64,000 nucleotides of DNA from assembly GCF_046533115.1 (NCBI RefSeq), contig NZ_JAJQRC010000008.1, positions 1 through 64,000 on the forward strand, written 5' to 3'. Below, piece after piece: positions 61,384 through 64,000 of this stretch. The translations under genes were made by a program, and so were the position numbers. This stretch comes from JAIRMO01 sp046533115. Its GTDB lineage: Bacteria; Spirochaetota; Spirochaetia; Treponematales; Breznakiellaceae. Numbering within the stretch: position 1 is the first letter of the stretch; every line of letters begins with the position of its first letter. The notes under the pieces were generated by a model that did not search any database, had not been told where the DNA came from, and saw nothing but the letters and a program-made list of their open reading frames with translations.

Positions 61384-62301
61384 TTGAAGGGTATTTTCCG
61401 GAACGTTTTTTTTGTGGTTATTGTCGTGAGTCTTATGGGCTGCGCCACCGGCAAGCCGCTGTTGATTGCCGATCTGGATGAAATCGGATGGGACCGGACG
61501 GATCTGTTTCAGTGTTACCTTTCGACCCAGCTTACCCTGACGAAACTGTCCGATGATGCCGGAGCGGCGTCCGTCAGTTTCAGCCGGGACGGGATGGCCC
61601 TGGTCCGGGATACCCGGCTGACGATAGTCTTGCCGGCCTCTCTGGAGGGGCGGATCCTCAACTATAACCGGCGGGACCAGTTCCTCTTCGTGGCGTTTGA
61701 GGAGGGCAGCGCGGTCCTCCCCTTTGCCCGGGACCAGCAGGGCCAGTTCAGCCTGATGACTACGGTGGACCAACAGGAGCTTGAATTTGTGGCGTATGAA
61801 GGGGTCCGGTATAAAGCGAGTTATACCGGGCCGAAACCCCACTTAAACGTCGTGATTAACCGAACCCAGGGCGATTTGCGGCGTCAGATGCAGGGCCGCC
61901 AGGTCCAGGCCGCTTCACGCATGGAAGAGGCGATCCGCCGGATCAGCGAAAAATTTATCGGGGTCCTCCCTGAAAATGGGATCATCGCGGTGCTGAACGT
62001 TTATGCCCAAGAGAAAGACAGCGCCCTGCTCATCACGGATGAGCTGCAATTCCAGCTGGTTGAGTCAGGTAAATTCAGGGTCGTTGACCGGAGCTCCCTG
62101 GAACTGATCCGGGCCGAACAGAATTTCCAAATGTCCGGCGCGGTGAGCGACGAATCAGCGGTTTCCATCGGCAATTTCCTGGGGGCGAATATCGTCATCA
62201 CCGGTGAAGTGAGCGGTTCCGGCGATACCCGCCGCCTGACCATGAAAGCCCTGGACGTCAAAACCGGTGAAATCATCGCCAACGCCCGGGAGCAGCTGTA
62301 A
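61384..62301 (+). CDS. CsgG/FlgO-like lipoprotein
   Basis: 305 residues. The start is TTG 61384, with AAGGAGG 8 nt before it; no ATG is in frame nearby. Lipobox LMGC (Cys21). The C-terminal 130 residues show the CsgG/FlgO-type fold: GIIAVLNVYAQEKDSALLITDELQFQLVESGKFRVVDRSSLELIRAEQNFQ, then GNFLGANIVITGEVSGSGDTRRLTMKALDVKTGEIIANA. Such proteins form or regulate outer-membrane export or assembly systems. It is the last gene of the envelope operon. Confidence 0.8.
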   Translation: MKGIFRNVFFVVIVVSLMGCATGKPLLIADLDEIGWDRTDLFQCYLSTQLTLTKLSDDAGAASVSFSRDGMALVRDTRLTIVLPASLEGRILNYNRRDQFLFVAFEEGSAVLPFARDQQGQFSLMTTVDQQELEFVAYEGVRYKASYTGPKPHLNVVINRTQGDLRRQMQGRQVQAASRMEEAIRRISEKFIGVLPENGIIAVLNVYAQEKDSALLITDELQFQLVESGKFRVVDRSSLELIRAEQNFQMSGAVSDESAVSIGNFLGANIVITGEVSGSGDTRRLTMKALDVKTGEIIANAREQL

Positions 62302-62332
62302 CCGGAGCATCAGGATAAACGCATAGGAATTT

Positions 62333-62553
62333 TTAACCACGAACCACTCGAACACCACGAACGGGGGAAAAATTAACCGCAAAGTAGTACCTTGTAAACA
62401 TTAAACGGCCATGCATATACAGAATTAAGAAATTCACCACAAAGGCGCAGAAGGCGCAGAAGGAGAGGAGTGAGGAGTGAGGAGAATGAGGAATAACGGC
62501 TCACTTTCATTATTTATTCTTCCTTCTTAATTCTTTCCTTATTCGCCTTCTTC
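62333..62553. repeat. CCACGAAC block and fold-back element after the envelope operon
   Basis: AACCACGAACCACTCGAACACCACGAAC (from 62333) is followed by a TTCACCAC fold-back element beginning at 62426 (TAAGAAATTCACCACAAAGGCGCAGAAGG). Its inverted partner, CGCCTTCTTCGCCTTTGTGGTCAAATT, starts near 62543, with GAGTGAGGAG/CTTCC simple sequence between. No gene is present. Confidence 0.7.
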
Positions 62554-62709
62554 GCCTTTGTGGTCAAATTCTCTTTAAGGTCCATGGTACCAGGTGCTGG
62601 ATGGCGCCTTTGTGGTCAAATTCTTTTTAAGGTCCATGGGACCAGGTACTGGATGGCGCCTTTGTGGTCAAATTCTTTTTAAGGTCCATGGGACCAGGTA
62701 CTGGATGGC
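62554..62709. repeat. Three-copy 52-bp tandem repeat
   Basis: GCCTTTGTGGTCAAATTC begins each unit at 62554, 62606 and 62658, with a fourth partial unit at 62710; the period is exactly 52 bp. The second and third units are nearly identical, the first has small changes. The unit includes the fold-back right end plus an AAGGTCCATGG-ACCAGGT-CTGGATG stretch, so the array arose by duplicating the end of the element. Confidence 0.9.
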
Positions 62710-62710
62710 G

Positions 62711-62844
62711 CCTTTGTGGTCAAAATCTCTTTTTCCTTGTTCGTGAGGTTTGTGTGGTTCGTGGTTATCTTTTTTGTCCTTTGTGGTCAAATTCTCTTTT
62801 TCCGTGTTCGTGAGGTTTGTGTGGTCCGTGGTTATTTTTTCTGT
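62711..62844. repeat. Two-copy 67-bp tandem repeat with CCACGAAC complement
   Basis: CCTTTGTGGTCAAA starts at 62711 and again at 62778, 67 bp apart. Each unit continues with CTCTTTTTCC and GTTCGTGAGGTTTGTGTGG-CCGTGGTTAT-like sequence, the complement of the CCACGAAC family. It joins the two repeat families into one array just upstream of the chemoreceptor gene. Confidence 0.85.
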
Positions 62845-62930
62845 GCTTTGTTGAAACCGAGCATTGCCGGAGCCTGTTCGTACTTGTTAACTTTGTTTGT
62901 TTTATGGTAAATTATTATCTGGGGCGTGGG

Positions 62931-64000
62931 ATGAAAGCGAGGATGTATTCCATCGGCATCAAACTGCTGGCGCCGATTTTTATCTGTTTGGTTCTTTTCG
63001 GAATCGTTCTCATGTTTACGATCAATATCCTTACCACCTCTACGTCCGCCGATTCCTTTAAGGAGGGTATTGACCAGAAGGATGATCTGGTCTACCGCCT
63101 TATCGAAGAAGAAACGGCGCTGCTGGAAAAGAAAGCCCGGTGGTTTGCCGTCTTTGCCGGGGACGAGGGGATCATCACGGCGCTTGACGCCGGCGCGGAC
63201 CCCGCACGGTTTCAGGCCCGGTTTGACGCGCTCACCGGGGCCCTGGATGTGGACGGCATTGCCCTGGCGGACCGGGACGGGTATCTCCTCATCAACAGCG
63301 GCGGTTCCGAAGGCGCCCGCTATGTCAGGACCATTGTTTCCTATACCGATGACCAGGAGTGCGTTACCCGGATGTACTCCCTGGACAACAGCCTGGAGCT
63401 TATCTCCGCGATCCCGGTAATGGAAAACGGCAGCCTGAGCGGCTACGGCTTTATCGAACACAGCATCCAGTCCCAAAAATTTGCGGACGAGCTGCAGCAG
63501 CTGACCCAGTGCGAGGTAGACATCTACCAGGGGCCCCTGCACCGCAGCAGTTCCACGGGGATGTCTTCGGTTTCAGTGGGCAGACAGGAATGGATCACCC
63601 CCTTTACCGGCAGCCTCTCATCGGATCACGACATGATGATCGATACGGTCCTGGGCCTGGGGGAGACCTACCGGGGAAATTATACCGCGGCAGGGGTCGA
63701 ATACTATGGGATTCACTTCCCCCTAAAGGATTTTTCCGATTCCCGGGTGGGGATCGTTTCCATGAGCCTCCCCATGACCAGCGTCGAGGAGACGGTGGGC
63801 CTTATCAACCGGGTGGTGGGTCCCCTGATGTTCGGGGGCATCGCGATCCTCCTGGTGGTTTTCTTCCTGCTGCTCCGCTTTATCGTCATTACCCCCCTCA
63901 GATCCACCGCTTCCGTTACCGCATCGGTGTCTGAAAATTTAAGTTCCAAAGAAGCGGATTTTACCTATCAGATACCGGTGAAACGCCGGGACGAGATCGG
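62931..64000 (+). CDS. Methyl-accepting chemotaxis protein, 5' part (continues past the window)
   Basis: At least 356 codons without a stop. A cytoplasmic start (MKARMYSIGIKLL) leads into membrane segment 1 (about 11-33), then a 255-residue extracytoplasmic Cache-like sensor (DLVYRLIEEETALLEKKARWFA, DGIALADRDGYLLINSGG, LELISAIPVMENGSLSGYGFIE), membrane segment 2 (about 292-318) and the beginning of a HAMP domain (PLRSTASVTASVSENLSSKEADFTYQI). The signalling tip is beyond position 64000. A GGGGCG site near the ATG is weak. Confidence 0.85.
   Translation, partial: MKARMYSIGIKLLAPIFICLVLFGIVLMFTINILTTSTSADSFKEGIDQKDDLVYRLIEEETALLEKKARWFAVFAGDEGIITALDAGADPARFQARFDALTGALDVDGIALADRDGYLLINSGGSEGARYVRTIVSYTDDQECVTRMYSLDNSLELISAIPVMENGSLSGYGFIEHSIQSQKFADELQQLTQCEVDIYQGPLHRSSSTGMSSVSVGRQEWITPFTGSLSSDHDMMIDTVLGLGETYRGNYTAAGVEYYGIHFPLKDFSDSRVGIVSMSLPMTSVEETVGLINRVVGPLMFGGIAILLVVFFLLLRFIVITPLRSTASVTASVSENLSSKEADFTYQIPVKRRDEI

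Noticed and set aside
62554..62844. CRISPR array
   Set aside because: The units are contiguous tandem repeats with no variable spacers and no cas genes nearby.
1..64000. tRNA or rRNA genes
   Set aside because: No cloverleaf with a TTCGA-type T loop and matching acceptor stem, and no rRNA-like stretch, was found in the intergenic regions read.

Overview
The window looks like chromosomal DNA from a spirochete of the Treponema group, probably a gut-associated, carbohydrate-fermenting one. The pointers are a FliG paralogue next to a PreP-type M16 protease, many exported solute-binding proteins and lipoproteins, a Cache-type chemoreceptor, and pectin-sugar catabolism. Family calls rest on reading the translations; no database search was run, so the genus is an inference. 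No rRNA, tRNA, CRISPR array or known riboswitch was seen.

Layout. 1-895: 5' part of a frameshifted IS transposase. 962-3769: a Hen1 RNA 2'-O-methyltransferase fused to the ligase module of Pnkp, with no kinase or phosphatase in the window. 3803-11563 (minus strand): sugar-binding protein, two permeases, a GH78 rhamnosidase-like enzyme and a two-component system, with a divergent AraC regulator at 11716-12831. 13102-24689 (plus strand): GntR/LacI-like regulator, a family-5 ABC importer, a GH172-like enzyme with a remnant of a second one, then uxaB and uxaA. 24772-29737 (minus strand): lipoprotein, cysK and a sulfonate/taurine-type ABC importer. 29784-30388: a fold-back repeat holding a transposase fragment. 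30423-41358: recQ, a GntR/FCD regulator divergent from uxaC, comM/yifB, a vapBC-like pair, M16 protease and fliG.

41441-50444 is a plus-strand regulatory cassette: a good sigma70-type promoter, two tandem MalT-like LuxR giants, two tandem PocR-AraC regulators, and a corrinoid-protein homologue in which all three cobalamin-binding motifs are altered. No methyltransferase lies beside it. 50413-57173: DEAD-box helicase, SanA-like protein, RlmB, a beta-CASP nuclease and a uracil permease. 57318-62301: an envelope operon (exported protein, four further lipoproteins or barrel proteins) in which two proteins share an undescribed repeat. The window ends inside a chemoreceptor.

How the genes fit together: rhamnosidase, UxaC, UxaB and UxaA point to use of pectin-derived rhamnosides and galacturonate, each block with its own regulator. 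Intergenic DNA is unusually rich in dispersed repeats: fold-back elements ending in TTCACCAC, CCACGAAC inverted repeats, a GACC-CTGCGC-GTCAATTAAATGA core, perfect hairpins and a 52-bp tandem array. The two strongest leads are the Hen1-ligase fusion and the LuxR/PocR/degenerate-corrinoid cassette.
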